Of a stretch of DNA of 64,000 nucleotides, positions 27,752 through 39,007 are shown piece by piece (position 1 is the stretch's first letter; each line of letters starts with the position of its first letter). The stretch comes from Marinomonas colpomeniae. GTDB taxonomy: Bacteria; Pseudomonadota; Gammaproteobacteria; Pseudomonadales; Marinomonadaceae. The translations under genes and the position numbers were made by a program. The notes under the pieces were generated by a model. That model had not been told where the DNA came from and ran no database searches. It worked only from the letters and a program-made list of their open reading frames with translations. The stretch spans positions 57,478 to 121,477 of the forward strand of contig NZ_JACYFC010000006.1 in assembly GCF_014803385.1 (NCBI RefSeq), in the 5' to 3' direction.

Positions 27752-30700
27752 TTATTCCGGACGTTGACGAGTACTAGCCAATAGCGCACTTAAACTTGCT
27801 GCTTTTGGTTTTACTAGCCAGAATTTACCTATGTAGTCATAGAAGTTTTCTAGAATTTCATGACCCCACTCGCTGTCAGTTTCACGAACATATTCTTCAA
27901 TCACAGAACGAAGATGCGAACGATATTCTTCCGTTAACTCTGAACCAATGCGATGAATTTCGACCAACTCATGATTGTACTTATCGACGAAAGTACGATC
28001 TAAGTCGAGTACGTAGGCAAAGCCGCCAGTCATACCAGCACCAAAGTTATAACCTGTATTACCAAGAACAGTGACCATACCGCCTGTCATGTATTCACAA
28101 CAGTGATCACCCGCACCTTCGATAACGGTATGCGTACCTGAGTTTCGTACAGCAAAACGTTCACCAGCTGTACCTGCAGCAAATAACTTACCGCCGGTTG
28201 CGCCATACAAGCAAGTGTTACCAATAATGGCTGATTTTTGCGATTCAAAAGACGAGCCTTTCGGCGGACGAATCACAAGTTTACCACCAGTCATGCCTTT
28301 ACCAACGTAGTCGTTTGCATCACCGTCTAGGTACATGTTCAAACCACCAGCATTCCAAACCCCAAAGCTTTGACCTGCTGTACCCGTCAATTTCAGCGTA
28401 AGAGGTACATCTGCCATGCCTTGGTTGCCGTAGCGCTTCGCTATTTCACCAGACAAACGCGCACCGATAGAACGGTCGCAGTTAGTCACATGAAATTCAA
28501 ACTCTCCACCTTCTTTTTCTTCGATCACGTCTTTCATTGTGTCCCACATTTTAAGTGCTAATAGGCCCTTATCGTGTGGTGGGTTGAAAGGCAAATCGCA
28601 ATATTGAGGCTTATCCGCTGGAATCGCATCATTATTCAAAATAGGAGACAAATCCAAATTACGTTGTTTATCGGTTTCTCCAGGAAGCAATGACAGCAAG
28701 TCAGAGCGACCAATCAAATCCTGCAAACGAGCAACACCTAGTTTTGCTAACCACAGACGAGTGTCTTGTGCGATGAACAAGAAGAAGTTCTTGATCATAT
28801 CAACCGTGCCGATGAAATGATCATCACGTAGACCTTCATCTTGAGTCGCAACGCCTGTCGCACAGTTATTCAGGTGACAAATTCGTAAGAATTTACACCC
28901 CATTGCAATCATTGGTGTTGTACCAAAACCAAAGCTTTCTGCACCAAGAATAGCGGCCTTCACAACATCCAGTCCGGTTTTTAAACCGCCGTCTGTTTGT
29001 AAACGAATCTTGCCACGCAAATCATTCGAGCGGAGCGCTTGTTGCGCTTCAGCCAAGCCCAGTTCCCATGGAGAACCGGCATGTCGGATCGATGTAATTG
29101 GTGACGCTGCCGTACCGCCGTCATAACCAGAAATAGTAATCAAATCGGCATAGGCTTTCGCAACACCAGCGGCAATCGTTCCTACTCCCGGCTCTGACAC
29201 AAGTTTCACAGAAACAAGTGCTTCTGGATTAACTTGTTTCAAGTCGAAAATTAGCTGCGCCAAATCTTCAATAGAGTAAATATCATGATGTGGTGGAGGT
29301 GAAATTAAGGTAACACCCGGAACAGCGTAACGTAGACGTGCAATTAAGCCATTTACTTTGCCACCAGGTAACTGACCACCTTCACCCGGTTTCGCGCCTT
29401 GAGCTACTTTAATTTGTAGCACTTCTGCGTTTACGAGATACTCAGGTGTTACACCAAAACGACCAGAAGCGATTTGCTTAATTTTAGAGCGACGCTCTGT
29501 ACCGTGACGAGCAGGATCTTCACCACCCTCACCAGAATTAGAACGACAACCTAATTCATTCATCGCTTGAGCTAAGGCTTCATGGGCTTCTGGAGACAAG
29601 GCTCCCAAAGACATACCAGCAGAGTCAAAACGTGGCAATATCGCTTCAATAGATTCAACAGTATCAATAGGGATTGCTTTGGCTTTATCTGATAAGCCGA
29701 ACATATCGCGCAACATAGAAGCTGGACGTGTATTTACGAGTTCTGCATATTTAGTAAAATCTTCAAACTTACCGCTGCCTACTGCTGTTTGTAAATTACG
29801 AACTACGTCTGGATTGAACGCGTGGTACTCAGCATCATGTACATATTTTAAATAACCACCTTGCTGAATAGGTTTGCGTAGTTTCCAAGCATTATTAGCA
29901 ATTTTTGCTTGCTCATCTTGGAAATTTTCAAACTTCGCACCTTTAATACGGCTAGATACACCTTTAAAGCAAAGATCAACAACATCAGTATCTAAACCAA
30001 TGGCTTCAAACAACTGCGCACCACGGTAAGATGCCATGGTTGAGATGCCCATTTTAGATAAGATCTTCATTAAACCTTTGTTGATGCCTTTACGGTATTT
30101 ACCATGACAAGCAATCGGATCACCCATTACTTCGCCTTTATCAACCATGTCGTTGATTAAACGATAAGAAAGGTATGGATAAACCGCTGTCGCACCAAAG
30201 CCTAACAACACAGCAAACTGATGCGGGTCACGTGCAAAACCAGTATCTGCAATGATATTAGAATCACAACGCAGGCCTTTTATTGACAAATGATGATGCA
30301 CTGCTCCAACCGCCATTGGCGCAGGAATAGGTAAGTGTGATTTTGAAATGTCTCGGTCAGTTAACACAAGAATAACCGCGCCATTACGTACTTCTTCTTC
30401 GGCTTTTGCTTGCAAGTCTTTAATCGCTTGTTCCAGAGAGGCATCTTCTGGATTGTAGTTTGTGCTTAAGCGCACCAAGCGGAACCTATGATCATTCATT
30501 GCTAGTAAACGGGTAAATTTACGAGCAGAGAATATCGGTGACGACAAAATAATACGATTAGCGTGCTTTGGCGTTTCTTCAAACAAGTTACGCTCAACAC
30601 CGATACAAGTTTCCAGCGACATCACAATCGATTCACGTAGTGGATCGATTGGTGGATTGGTTACCTGAGCGAATTTTTGACGGAAATAATCTGTCACAGG

Positions 30701-32203
30701 GCGCGTTTGGCTAGACATAACAGCCATAGGCGTGTCATCACCCATAGAACCAACAGCTTCATGACCACTTTCTGCTAATGGTCGGAATATTTGCTCTCGC
30801 TCTTCAAAGGACACTTGGAACATTTTCTGATACGTCAGCATTTCATCTTTCGTGAAAGAATCAAATTCTTGAGTCGATTCCACCAAAATAGTTTCAATAC
30901 GAATAGCTTCTTGTTTCAACCATTTTTTGTATGGATGAAGCGTTTTCAAACGATTATCTATGTCATTAGTGTGTAATATTTTGCCTGTCTGGGTATCAAC
31001 CACCAACATTTGACCAGGACCTACACGGCCTTTAGCTACAACATCTTCTGGTTTGTAGTCATAAGTACCGATTTCTGATGCTAGCGTGATAAAACCATTT
31101 TTAGTAATTACCCAACGAGAAGGGCGCAAGCCATTACGGTCAAGCATACAAATCGCATGACGACCATCAGTCATCACTAAGCCTGCAGGGCCATCCCAAG
31201 GCTCCATGTGCATAGAGTTGTATTCATAAAAAGCACGAATCTCAGGATCCATATTTTCTACGTTTTGCCATGCTGGCGGGATAATCAAACGTGCCGCACG
31301 GAAAATATCCATACCGCCAGTGACAAGCACTTCCAACATGTTATCCATGGAAGAGGAGTCAGAACCGGTCAAGTTAACAAGAGGTTGTAAATCTTGCAGC
31401 TCAGGAATCAAAGGTGAACGCAATTTATTGGCACGAGCCAATGCCCAGTTACGGTTACCGTCTATCGTGTTGATTTCACCATTGTGTGCCAACATACGAA
31501 ATGGCTGAGCTAACGGCCATCTTGGTAATGTATTAGTAGAGAAACGTTGATGGAAAACACAAATCGCCGTTTGTAGCTTTTCATTGCCTAAATCTTTATA
31601 AAAAGAAGGCAAATCGACGGGCATCATCAGGCCTTTATAAGACAATACTTTGTCAGACAAAGAGCAAACGTAAAAATTTTCATACTGCGTCAGTGCCATT
31701 TCAGCCTGGCGACGTGCAACAAATAAACGCGTAGCAAAAGTACGAGCATCCATTCGATTACTATCAACAAAAACCTGCTCAATACGTGGCAAACCTTCCA
31801 CCGCAATACGACCTAGGCAAGAAGGGTCAATTGGCACATCACGCCAACCCACTACGTTTAACCCTTGGTTTTCTAGTTCTTTTGTTAATACGTCACGCTG
31901 CTCTGTTGCCAAGGTTCCGTCTTGATCTAAAAAGACCATGCCGATCCCATATAGATCAGACAAAGTATGTTTAAACAAAGATGTAGCTTCAGCGCGTAGA
32001 AAAGCATCAGGTTTCTGTATCAATAGACCACAACCGTCACCGGTTTTTCCATCAGCGGCAATACCGCCACGATGTGTCATACATGTCAAAGATTGAATCG
32101 CTGTTTTAAGCAATTCATGACTTGTATTGCCTTCCATATGAGCGATTAAGCCAAAGCCACAGTTGTCTTTGAACTCGCCAGGACGATAAAGGCCTGCATT
32201 CAT
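27752..32203 (-). CDS. gltB: glutamate synthase large (alpha) subunit
   Basis: A 1483-residue iron-sulfur flavoprotein. The first residues [14 protein letters not shown] form the short propeptide removed before Cys15 (CGFG), the catalytic N-terminal nucleophile of the glutaminase domain (about 15-420). Then follow the central domain, the FMN/3Fe-4S synthase domain ([30 protein letters not shown] holds the cluster Cys) and the C-terminal GXGXG beta-helix domain (about 1230-1480; [17 protein letters not shown]). Size agrees with E. coli GltB. GGGAG precedes the start. It is co-directional with gltD. The position next to damX/aroB/aroK matches other gammaproteobacteria. Confidence 0.97.
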   Translation of the reverse strand: MNAGLYRPGEFKDNCGFGLIAHMEGNTSHELLKTAIQSLTCMTHRGGIAADGKTGDGCGLLIQKPDAFLRAEATSLFKHTLSDLYGIGMVFLDQDGTLATEQRDVLTKELENQGLNVVGWRDVPIDPSCLGRIAVEGLPRIEQVFVDSNRMDARTFATRLFVARRQAEMALTQYENFYVCSLSDKVLSYKGLMMPVDLPSFYKDLGNEKLQTAICVFHQRFSTNTLPRWPLAQPFRMLAHNGEINTIDGNRNWALARANKLRSPLIPELQDLQPLVNLTGSDSSSMDNMLEVLVTGGMDIFRAARLIIPPAWQNVENMDPEIRAFYEYNSMHMEPWDGPAGLVMTDGRHAICMLDRNGLRPSRWVITKNGFITLASEIGTYDYKPEDVVAKGRVGPGQMLVVDTQTGKILHTNDIDNRLKTLHPYKKWLKQEAIRIETILVESTQEFDSFTKDEMLTYQKMFQVSFEEREQIFRPLAESGHEAVGSMGDDTPMAVMSSQTRPVTDYFRQKFAQVTNPPIDPLRESIVMSLETCIGVERNLFEETPKHANRIILSSPIFSARKFTRLLAMNDHRFRLVRLSTNYNPEDASLEQAIKDLQAKAEEEVRNGAVILVLTDRDISKSHLPIPAPMAVGAVHHHLSIKGLRCDSNIIADTGFARDPHQFAVLLGFGATAVYPYLSYRLINDMVDKGEVMGDPIACHGKYRKGINKGLMKILSKMGISTMASYRGAQLFEAIGLDTDVVDLCFKGVSSRIKGAKFENFQDEQAKIANNAWKLRKPIQQGGYLKYVHDAEYHAFNPDVVRNLQTAVGSGKFEDFTKYAELVNTRPASMLRDMFGLSDKAKAIPIDTVESIEAILPRFDSAGMSLGALSPEAHEALAQAMNELGCRSNSGEGGEDPARHGTERRSKIKQIASGRFGVTPEYLVNAEVLQIKVAQGAKPGEGGQLPGGKVNGLIARLRYAVPGVTLISPPPHHDIYSIEDLAQLIFDLKQVNPEALVSVKLVSEPGVGTIAAGVAKAYADLITISGYDGGTAASPITSIRHAGSPWELGLAEAQQALRSNDLRGKIRLQTDGGLKTGLDVVKAAILGAESFGFGTTPMIAMGCKFLRICHLNNCATGVATQDEGLRDDHFIGTVDMIKNFFLFIAQDTRLWLAKLGVARLQDLIGRSDLLSLLPGETDKQRNLDLSPILNNDAIPADKPQYCDLPFNPPHDKGLLALKMWDTMKDVIEEKEGGEFEFHVTNCDRSIGARLSGEIAKRYGNQGMADVPLTLKLTGTAGQSFGVWNAGGLNMYLDGDANDYVGKGMTGGKLVIRPPKGSSFESQKSAIIGNTCLYGATGGKLFAAGTAGERFAVRNSGTHTVIEGAGDHCCEYMTGGMVTVLGNTGYNFGAGMTGGFAYVLDLDRTFVDKYNHELVEIHRIGSELTEEYRSHLRSVIEEYVRETDSEWGHEILENFYDYIGKFWLVKPKAASLSALLASTRQRPE

Positions 32204-32649
32204 ACACCAACTCCCACAGTTAAAACGTAAATTATAATAATTAGATGAAAATTCGAATATCGGTGGCTGGGCTAAGAAATAGTAATGTAGACATCTTCGC
32301 TTTGAGAATGAGTATCATGCACCCAAAAGACCACTTAAATGGACGATCATACTACCTCGCCGTAGGGTACTACTCAAATTGAGGCAGACTTGATTTCTGT
32401 TATTTTGACGCTTTTTACAGGGTATTTAGAGGCAAATAAGAGGGAGTTAGAGAATTATCTATTGCTGGAGTTTTTCCAAACAGAAAATTCCACTGTTCAT
32501 ACAGGTTTTTTAGAGAATTACAGTTAATTTTACTAAATTACGTATTGCACTATACAAAAGTGCCATAAATAGCATTTTTCATAAGATTTTATAGGCTGAT
32601 AAGCTGGAAGTGGAAGATAGAAAACCAAAAAGCGCAAAAATAAAGACCG
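32204..32649. other. intergenic region upstream of gltB, 446 bp
   Basis: No gene is visible. On the minus strand a TATAAT hexamer (plus-strand ATTATA, 32231-32236) lies about 28 bases before the gltB start and may be its -10; no good -35 follows, so an activator may be needed. The middle (32340-32375) is locally GC-richer (CTACCTCGCCGTAGGG). I see no sigma-54 site and no terminator after damX. Confidence 0.4.
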
Positions 32650-34179
32650 TTATTGCGCTTTCTTGATATCACCTTGTATACCGCTAGCGCTTCTCGCCCA
32701 AGGATTCAATGCTCGAATATCAGTTGGAAGCGACTCAGCCGCCGCGATAGCTTCACTTCTGTTTCGATATGAACCATACACAACAACAAACCAATCTTTT
32801 CCATTATGCTTGGACTTAAAGTATCCAAACGCATCAACACTGCCTTGGTCTCGTATAAACTCTTTCACCGTGCCTAGGTTATGAGTACCCAAGAGTTGCA
32901 ATGTATAACGGTTTGGATTTTGCGAGAGCCACCATTGTGTTTTGTCAAAAGGATCTCGGATGACATTAACCTGTTCGGTTTTTGGCACTAAAACTGATGA
33001 AACGTCAGGCTCTGGAGCCGCTTCATTCAAAGGGGTAGCAGAGCGAATTGGAGCGGTTTCAATTGCCCCTATTGCGACCGTTGGCTCAGTCGTAACTAAC
33101 GGGCTAGACGTACTAATAGCGGGTTGCGAATTTTCAACCGGAATCGGTGGCAAAACAATACTACCATCTTGCCCAATGCTACGTTGCATAGCATCAATAC
33201 GCGCGATGGTTTCTTCCGATGATTGACCTTGTCTTGGGCTCAAAGGAATAACATTACCAGCTCTAGCCGTTACTGCTGCGTCTTCTTTTTTATCAGAGAA
33301 AAGCACAGCAACTAAAATACCGAGCATCACGATAGAAAGCAGCGCCATGTGAGCTAAAGGAAAGCCCATAGCAAGGTTAAAACCTAAACCAGATTTGGCC
33401 GCTTTATCTCCTGTTCCCATCATTGCTTGAGCAACTTGATTTATACGCCCTGGATAACCAAAGGATTCTTGATAAATCTGCAACACTTGCTTTTCATTAA
33501 ACGGGAGATTAATTCCACCACCAACGGCACGAACTCGATGAAGTAAATAAGCTCGAGTCTGCTCTAACGAGTAAGGAGCTAAAGTAAGAGAATGGCTGAG
33601 TTGTTCATAACGCGAACTTTGATAAGTGTCTAAATTTCGAGATAAAGGGTATTCACTAAATAAAACAATATGAGGAACCGTTTGGTTATCGGTTGCTAAA
33701 GACATCATATCAACCAACATACTAATAGCGTCTGTATTCAGCTCTTGTGCATTATCAACAAGGATAAGAGCGGATTGTCCTTTTTCTTCTAAATCATGGG
33801 AAAACTTCAGTAAAGGACCAAAAGTCGTTTCATTAGGTGGCTGTGAAAAGTGACCAGCGAAGCCTTTATATATAGCAGGTAGTAACTGACCTGCTGTCAT
33901 TAACATACTTGCTTTAACATGGCTGACGATGGTCGTTTCATCCTGATGTCGTGCGAACTCCATCATAAAACGGCTTTTACCACTGCCTTGTGGGCCTTGA
34001 ACAACCGAAAGCAAGCTACTATATCGACTTAAATGCTCTAGCAAGGCAAGTTGCTGATTACCTTCTTCGGATGCAAAATAAACAGATGAATCTTTTGAGC
34101 CAAAAGGATCTCTCAGCGTCGCTTTAGGCGGCTGATCTAGGGCATTCTCTAAATCAAACTGAAAGTCTTGCTTGGCCAT
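32650..34179 (-). CDS. damX: DamX-like AAA ATPase with SPOR domain
   Basis: A 509-residue inner-membrane protein. The cytoplasmic N-terminal half is an ExeA/AAA-type ATPase with Walker A GPQGSGKS (about 62-69) and Walker B SALILVDNAQ. One membrane helix (MALLSIVMLGILVAVLF, about 276-293) is followed by a periplasmic Pro/Thr-rich linker and a C-terminal SPOR domain (about 415-500) that binds denuded peptidoglycan at the septum. E. coli DamX shares the place after aroB and the SPOR domain but has no recognisable ATPase motif; the ATPase version is usual in Pseudomonas relatives. ATG 34179 is chosen since AAAGG lies 8 bases before it; the ATG at 34185 sits on that site. Confidence 0.88.
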   Translation of the reverse strand: MAKQDFQFDLENALDQPPKATLRDPFGSKDSSVYFASEEGNQQLALLEHLSRYSSLLSVVQGPQGSGKSRFMMEFARHQDETTIVSHVKASMLMTAGQLLPAIYKGFAGHFSQPPNETTFGPLLKFSHDLEEKGQSALILVDNAQELNTDAISMLVDMMSLATDNQTVPHIVLFSEYPLSRNLDTYQSSRYEQLSHSLTLAPYSLEQTRAYLLHRVRAVGGGINLPFNEKQVLQIYQESFGYPGRINQVAQAMMGTGDKAAKSGLGFNLAMGFPLAHMALLSIVMLGILVAVLFSDKKEDAAVTARAGNVIPLSPRQGQSSEETIARIDAMQRSIGQDGSIVLPPIPVENSQPAISTSSPLVTTEPTVAIGAIETAPIRSATPLNEAAPEPDVSSVLVPKTEQVNVIRDPFDKTQWWLSQNPNRYTLQLLGTHNLGTVKEFIRDQGSVDAFGYFKSKHNGKDWFVVVYGSYRNRSEAIAAAESLPTDIRALNPWARSASGIQGDIKKAQ

Positions 34180-34240
34180 AGTCATCCTTTAACAATAATC
34201 ACTAACAATATTAAATCATATCGCATTCAGTAACATGGAA

Positions 34241-35347
34241 CTAGGTAAGATTAGCCTGCTTACTTGCTTCAAGCGCATCTATAATGCATGCGTTAAAATC
34301 TTCCATAGGAAAATCGGAGGTCACTAGAGCATCACCTAAAGCACTTAATAAAACTAAACGTAGACTGCCATCTAGTACTTTTTTATCCAATGCCATACGT
34401 TCGATAAAACTTTCAAGTGTCATGTTTTTAGGTGGCAGAATCGGTAAATTAGCAGCTTGAAATAGTGCAATAGTGCGGCTCATATCTTGGTCGGTTATAT
34501 TCCCCATACGCCAAGAAAGATCAACGGCCAACACACTACCAACCGAAACAGCTTCACCATGTAACCAGTTACCATAACCCATCTCAGTTTCAATCGCATG
34601 GCCGAAGGTATGGCCCAGATTCAAAATAGCTCGAATACCGCCTTCTCTTTCATCTTGCGCAACAACATTCGCTTTTGCTAAACAAGATTTATAAATGGCA
34701 TCGCTAATTTTTTCATTATCTAATGCCATCAAACCAAACATTTCTTGCTCTAGCCAATCAAAAAACGGCTCGTCACAAATTAAACCATATTTAATAACTT
34801 CAGCCATGCCAGCTGAGAGTTCACGCTGCGGTAGACTAGATAAAGTTTCTGTATCAATAATAACCGCTTGAGGCTGATAAAACGCCCCGATCATGTTCTT
34901 GCCTAGCGGGTGATTAACACCTGTCTTGCCACCCACCGAAGAATCGACTTGAGACAACAAGGTTGTTGGGACTTGAATAAAAGGCACGCCTCGTTGATAT
35001 GTCGCCGCAGCAAAACCAGCCATATCACCAACAACACCACCCCCTAAAGCAATTACAGTCGTGGTACGGTTATGTTTCGCTTCTAGCAAAGACGTCATAA
35101 TCATGCCGTACGTATCCAGTGTTTTAAACACTTCCCCATCAGGTAATACGCAAGTATCCACCTTGTAATCTACAGACAGCATTGACACTAAAGCATCTAA
35201 ATACAAAGGGGCTATCGTTTCATTCGTCACTACCATGACTTGCTTGCCATGAATCGCATCATCAAAAAGTGTTTTTTGCTGACGAATACCATGCCCAATA
35301 AAAATAGGGTAACTACGATCGCCAAGATCAACGGTTAACATACGCAT
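34241..35347 (-). CDS. aroB: 3-dehydroquinate synthase
   Basis: A 368-residue NAD- and metal-dependent enzyme that converts DAHP to 3-dehydroquinate in the shikimate pathway. Visible signatures: [13 protein letters not shown] at the start, the NAD site [34 protein letters not shown], and the metal-binding [16 protein letters not shown]. Length fits E. coli AroB (362). The start overlaps the aroK stop as TAATG, so translation is coupled. Six codons shorter or equal starts are possible (ATG 35341). It lies in the conserved order aroK-aroB-damX. Confidence 0.97.
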   Translation of the reverse strand: MRMLTVDLGDRSYPIFIGHGIRQQKTLFDDAIHGKQVMVVTNETIAPLYLDALVSMLSVDYKVDTCVLPDGEVFKTLDTYGMIMTSLLEAKHNRTTTVIALGGGVVGDMAGFAAATYQRGVPFIQVPTTLLSQVDSSVGGKTGVNHPLGKNMIGAFYQPQAVIIDTETLSSLPQRELSAGMAEVIKYGLICDEPFFDWLEQEMFGLMALDNEKISDAIYKSCLAKANVVAQDEREGGIRAILNLGHTFGHAIETEMGYGNWLHGEAVSVGSVLAVDLSWRMGNITDQDMSRTIALFQAANLPILPPKNMTLESFIERMALDKKVLDGSLRLVLLSALGDALVTSDFPMEDFNACIIDALEASKQANLT

Positions 35348-35904
35348 TAAGATACAGAAGTCTCCATTTCTAGATGGCGCTTAATCGCATCTAACACCTT
35401 ATTGGCGACAGATTTTGGATGACGCGCATCAGTTTCAATCACTAAAGTCGCCACATCTCGATAAAGAGGGTCACGAACTTCAAATAGCTTTTTTAATGTT
35501 GCTCTCGGGTCTCCGGTTTGCAATAAAGGACGATGTGTACTTTTAGAAGTACGATACAACTGCTGTGCGACAGAAGCGTACAAATAAACCACTAGTGCAT
35601 CGTCACGAAGAATGTCTACATTCTCCTTACGCATCACAACACCGCCACCAGTCGCTAATACTAAATCGTTTGTGTCAGAGTGAACAATAGACTCTAATGC
35701 TTGGGTTTCACGTTTTCGAAAACCTTCTTCACCTTCCTTTTCAAATATCCAAGGAATATCAGCACCTGCATTGTCTTCTATGACTTTATCAAGATCATAA
35801 AAGTGCTTACCCATCGATTGAGAAATTAAACGACCTATTGTCGTTTTTCCTGCGCCCATAGGGCCTACTAAAATAATATTGGGGATTTTTGTCATTGTAT
35901 TCAA
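35347..35904 (-). CDS. aroK: shikimate kinase
   Basis: A 185-residue P-loop kinase that phosphorylates shikimate. Walker A is [12 protein letters not shown] (about 14-25). The shikimate-binding residues fall in [10 protein letters not shown] (Asp) and EGFRKRE (Arg), with the GGG motif LATGGGVV, and the lid holds RPLL (Arg). Length is a little above E. coli AroK (173) through a C-terminal tail. It follows the secretin gene by 33 bases and overlaps aroB by one base, so it is inside the long operon that begins with the pilus-like genes. Confidence 0.96.
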   Translation of the reverse strand: MNTMTKIPNIILVGPMGAGKTTIGRLISQSMGKHFYDLDKVIEDNAGADIPWIFEKEGEEGFRKRETQALESIVHSDTNDLVLATGGGVVMRKENVDILRDDALVVYLYASVAQQLYRTSKSTHRPLLQTGDPRATLKKLFEVRDPLYRDVATLVIETDARHPKSVANKVLDAIKRHLEMETSVS

Positions 35905-35937
35905 TTATATCGGAATTAAGCAGAATTAAACTGCGGC

Positions 35938-37119
35938 CTAGTTAACTGACATTTGTAGCAGCTTTGGCGTAATAAATACAAGTAATTCAACCTTTTCTTG
36001 CTGTTCTGAGCGTCTTTTAAATAATGCACCCAACCAAGGAATGTCGCTAAGGAAAGGGACTCGACTCTCATATTCAAAGGTTTCCTCTCTAAAAATACCA
36101 CCTAAAACCAAGGTTTCTTGATTCTTAACAACTACCTGCGTTTTTAAACGATTGGTTTTTAAGCTAGGGACTCCATTCACTAAGTCACCAACTGAATCTT
36201 GATGGATATTTAGAGATAACAAAATATGATCTCCATCCTTTACGAACGGAGTCACCTCTAACATTAAAGCCGCTTGGCGAAACTCGACACTGACTTTATC
36301 ATCCGTAACCGTTTGATAAGGTACTTCTGTGCCTGATTCTATTCTGGCCATTTGCCCTTCTGATGTAACAATTTTAGGTTTAGAAACGATGTTGGCAAAC
36401 CCTTCGCTTTCCATTAAATCTAAAGTCAAACTTAATAAACTCAAACCTCCTGTATTAGAAAAACTCAAACTGCTCGTTGGAACCAGAGCGCCTAAATCTA
36501 CAGCGCCACCAATCGATGATCTAACGCCTTCAGAAAGGTTTGCCTGCCAGTTCACTCCAAATTGAGATTGTGCTGTATTGCTTACTTGGGCTATTTGCGC
36601 ACTAATTTCAATTTGTCTTAGTGGCGCATCAAGCCAAACTAATGTTTCTTTTAAAATTTTAGAAGAATCACAAAAATTAGCCACAATTGAGTTAGTGCGA
36701 CTATCCACAACCAAAGACATTGACGGGTATAAAGTCAGTAAATGCACGCCTACTTTCTCCGCTTTAGCGTGCTTTAAAGTCCAGTAAAATCGCTGACAAA
36801 GCGCTGAAGTTTTTTTTACATTTTTTAATGTTGATTCCCTCTCTGAAATCAGAACAGCTACATTCCCCTGCCACTCAAGTCGAATATTAGGCTGTTGTGC
36901 AACGGCTTCCATGACATCTCGCCAACTAGCATTTTTAATAGATAAAGTTAAAACACTTTGTATTTCTGAGCTAATCACCACACTTTCGTTCATTTGAGAG
37001 GCTAACCAAGGCAATACATCTTGCAGTGGCTTCGACTCAAAATAAACATCCATTGCAAGCAAAGGCCGCGGCAATATAAAAAGCATGACGATAAATCCAT
37101 TTATCAAAAGCTTACTCAT
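35938..37119 (-). CDS. pilQ: short secretin (HofQ/ComE/PilQ-like)
   Basis: A 393-residue outer-membrane secretin. Signal peptide (about 1-22, RPLLAM), an N0/STN domain (DVYFESKPLQDVLPWLASQM...), one N1 domain (about 105-170) and the secretin core (about 180-390) with SKPKIVTSEGQMARIESG, EVPYQT and the ending VPFLSDIPWLGALFKRR. PilQ is usually about 700 residues with AMIN domains that bind peptidoglycan; these are absent, so the size matches E. coli HofQ (412) and Haemophilus ComE. A role in DNA uptake or a reduced type IV pilus is inferred. The start overlaps the preceding gene by 8 bases and has GGAG upstream. Confidence 0.88.
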   Translation of the reverse strand: MSKLLINGFIVMLFILPRPLLAMDVYFESKPLQDVLPWLASQMNESVVISSEIQSVLTLSIKNASWRDVMEAVAQQPNIRLEWQGNVAVLISERESTLKNVKKTSALCQRFYWTLKHAKAEKVGVHLLTLYPSMSLVVDSRTNSIVANFCDSSKILKETLVWLDAPLRQIEISAQIAQVSNTAQSQFGVNWQANLSEGVRSSIGGAVDLGALVPTSSLSFSNTGGLSLLSLTLDLMESEGFANIVSKPKIVTSEGQMARIESGTEVPYQTVTDDKVSVEFRQAALMLEVTPFVKDGDHILLSLNIHQDSVGDLVNGVPSLKTNRLKTQVVVKNQETLVLGGIFREETFEYESRVPFLSDIPWLGALFKRRSEQQEKVELLVFITPKLLQMSVN

Positions 37120-37822
37120 TACCTTCTCCTGTTTCTCGCACTATTAACGCTCTTTGAGTACCATCTTTTGACATCAAGGTAATTTGATCAAAAGAGACTG
37201 TTTCAACAGACAATCCAGCAGAAGGTAGCCAACTACCTTGTCGTACCCAATGCCGGTGGCGTTTATATTCTAGCAAAGCAGATGTTTTTTCTCCGACTCG
37301 CATAATGGACAGTAAACTCCAATCTTTTGCGACAAAGTCCCCTATTCGTAATTTTGTAGGTAACCAATTATGATATTCTCTATTCTTCTTAGGCGCCTTA
37401 ATATCGAATAATAAGCGCCCACCCCATTCACCATTAGGCTCTAATTTCCAACTCGCTAACATCACCCCTAAAGCAAACAACTCTTCAACACGCTCAAGCC
37501 ATGCTTGCCACTCGAAAATAGATGCGACACCCTCTAATTTCAACTGTGTAGCAATTAAGTCTGTTGTCGATGTGATTTCCTGTGTAGCCCAAAGCACATC
37601 AGAAAACATAACCTGCTCAATGCGCTTGGACTGCATTTTAATCCCTTCCCATTCAGCTCGTGTTAGATCTTTCTGCTTTAAAAGATGTTCCATCTCCTCC
37701 TGATTTTGAGAAATCAGTGGATACCAAACAGCCAATTGCAATACAACAAGAAGACCAACTAAAGACCCTTTGATGTCATACAGTGTTGTCATATTATTTT
37801 TTAAATATTGAGACAGAAACAT
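37112..37822 (-). CDS. PilO/PilP-like inner-membrane protein of the secretin operon
   Basis: A 236-residue protein with one N-terminal membrane helix (about 18-36), a helical segment (about 38-75) and a periplasmic body as in PilO/GspM. Its end, GSWLPSAGLSVETVSFDQITLMSKDGTQRALI, has the shape of the PilP/HofP C-terminal domain that touches the secretin. It thus looks like PilO and PilP roles merged in one chain; this is inference from topology and order, not from clear sequence identity. ATG 37822 has AGGAGG seven bases upstream and lies 29 bases inside the previous gene. No lipobox is present, unlike PilP. Confidence 0.7.
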   Translation of the reverse strand: MFLSQYLKNNMTTLYDIKGSLVGLLVVLQLAVWYPLISQNQEEMEHLLKQKDLTRAEWEGIKMQSKRIEQVMFSDVLWATQEITSTTDLIATQLKLEGVASIFEWQAWLERVEELFALGVMLASWKLEPNGEWGGRLLFDIKAPKKNREYHNWLPTKLRIGDFVAKDWSLLSIMRVGEKTSALLEYKRHRHWVRQGSWLPSAGLSVETVSFDQITLMSKDGTQRALIVRETGEGNE

Positions 37823-38849
37823 CTACCACCTCCTGCTCTTTACTCGATACATTGTCTAGAGAAAGGGAAGGATCTTCCTTGAATTGATCAAGTTGTAATT
37901 TGTGGAGCTGTTGATCAGGCTGTTGTTGGTAGGAATCTGTTAACGGAAATAGTCTCTCTATTTGCCAATGCCATGACGGATATTGCTTGCGCCAATTAAC
38001 CAGCAAGATATTTAAGTCTGTCCAAGATAACGTCAACTGAAAACTCACAACATCAGGCTCACCATTAAATGAGACAAGGCGAACAGAAGGAGGCAGTGCT
38101 TGCACAAGCGTTAAAGCCGACTCAACAAAAACACTGGAATTTTGTGCAGAGACCCAGAGAGCTTTTTCCGCCAGTACACTTTGTCGATCAACAAGAGCCT
38201 GCTCTGTATTCTTACGTAAAGAAAGATAATAACCATAAGCCACGCTATGAGTAAGCGCACTAAGCAAGACCAAACAAATCCAAAGTCTTTTACGCTTTTT
38301 GCGTTTTTCATAATCTGGTTGATACACAGACAAAGCCCGTTTCGATAAATAAGACCATGACTTATTTCCTAACTTAAGTGTTTTCCATTGCCTTATCGAC
38401 ATAACGAGGCAGGATGCCCCCAACTCTTTAAAAGGTAAACAGAGTTGTTCATACCAATCCGCCGAGCAAGCAAAAACCGTCAATTGACACTGTTTGGGCT
38501 GTATAGCTTCTTGCTGATAACTAAACAATAGAGCTTCAGGTGTTGAAAATGTGGTTTCGACTGCATAGCTCAACGAAGCCAAGGGTAATAGTGCAGAAGG
38601 TATCGAGGTATCAAGTTTATGTTGTGAAATTGACAACCAGTCATCAGGTATCAAAATCATTAGGTTGGAAGTATTGGGGTGGTGACAAGTTGAAAAGTTT
38701 TTTTGAATCGATATTAGCTGTGCTTTATCTGGAAGTGAACAATGGGATTGGTCTAAATAATCAACCACCTCATCGAGCTCATCCAAATCATACAGAGCAC
38801 AGTTTTCTGCGGTGTATACCGCGACAGAATAGCCAGTCATAAGCTTCAT
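37794..38849 (-). CDS. GspL/PilM-PilN-like protein of the secretin operon
   Basis: A 351-residue protein with a cytoplasmic N-terminal part (1-185), a basic stretch (EKRKKRKR, 181-188), one membrane helix (about 189-209) and a periplasmic part (210-351). The cytoplasmic segment LMILIPDDWLSISQHKLDTS and the following helix recall the actin-like domain of GspL/PilM. The periplasmic segment (ALTLVQALPPSVRLVSFNGE...) has the look of PilN/GspL ferredoxin-like domains. So one chain seems to replace PilM plus PilN. It starts the operon, divergent from ponA, exactly where pilM sits in other gammaproteobacteria. Family placement is moderate because sequence conservation is low. Confidence 0.7.
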   Translation of the reverse strand: MKLMTGYSVAVYTAENCALYDLDELDEVVDYLDQSHCSLPDKAQLISIQKNFSTCHHPNTSNLMILIPDDWLSISQHKLDTSIPSALLPLASLSYAVETTFSTPEALLFSYQQEAIQPKQCQLTVFACSADWYEQLCLPFKELGASCLVMSIRQWKTLKLGNKSWSYLSKRALSVYQPDYEKRKKRKRLWICLVLLSALTHSVAYGYYLSLRKNTEQALVDRQSVLAEKALWVSAQNSSVFVESALTLVQALPPSVRLVSFNGEPDVVSFQLTLSWTDLNILLVNWRKQYPSWHWQIERLFPLTDSYQQQPDQQLHKLQLDQFKEDPSLSLDNVSSKEQEVVDVSVSIFKK

Positions 38850-39007
38850 AGTTCATCCTTGAAATAGTAAGCAGCAGAGCAACATTTTCCAATTGGCTTC
38901 CATGCCAATTGTTAACAAGATAACACGATTTTATGCAAAGTTAACCGTCATTTTTGCGGAGTTCTTAGGTATAATATTTCTTTTCATCTGGCATAATTTG
39001 GTTTCAT

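Noticed and set aside
32340..32350. Shared string TGGACGATCAT here and near 44379-44389 as a possible regulatory site
   Set aside because: Only 11 bases, two copies, different positions relative to genes; chance cannot be excluded without a genome-wide count.
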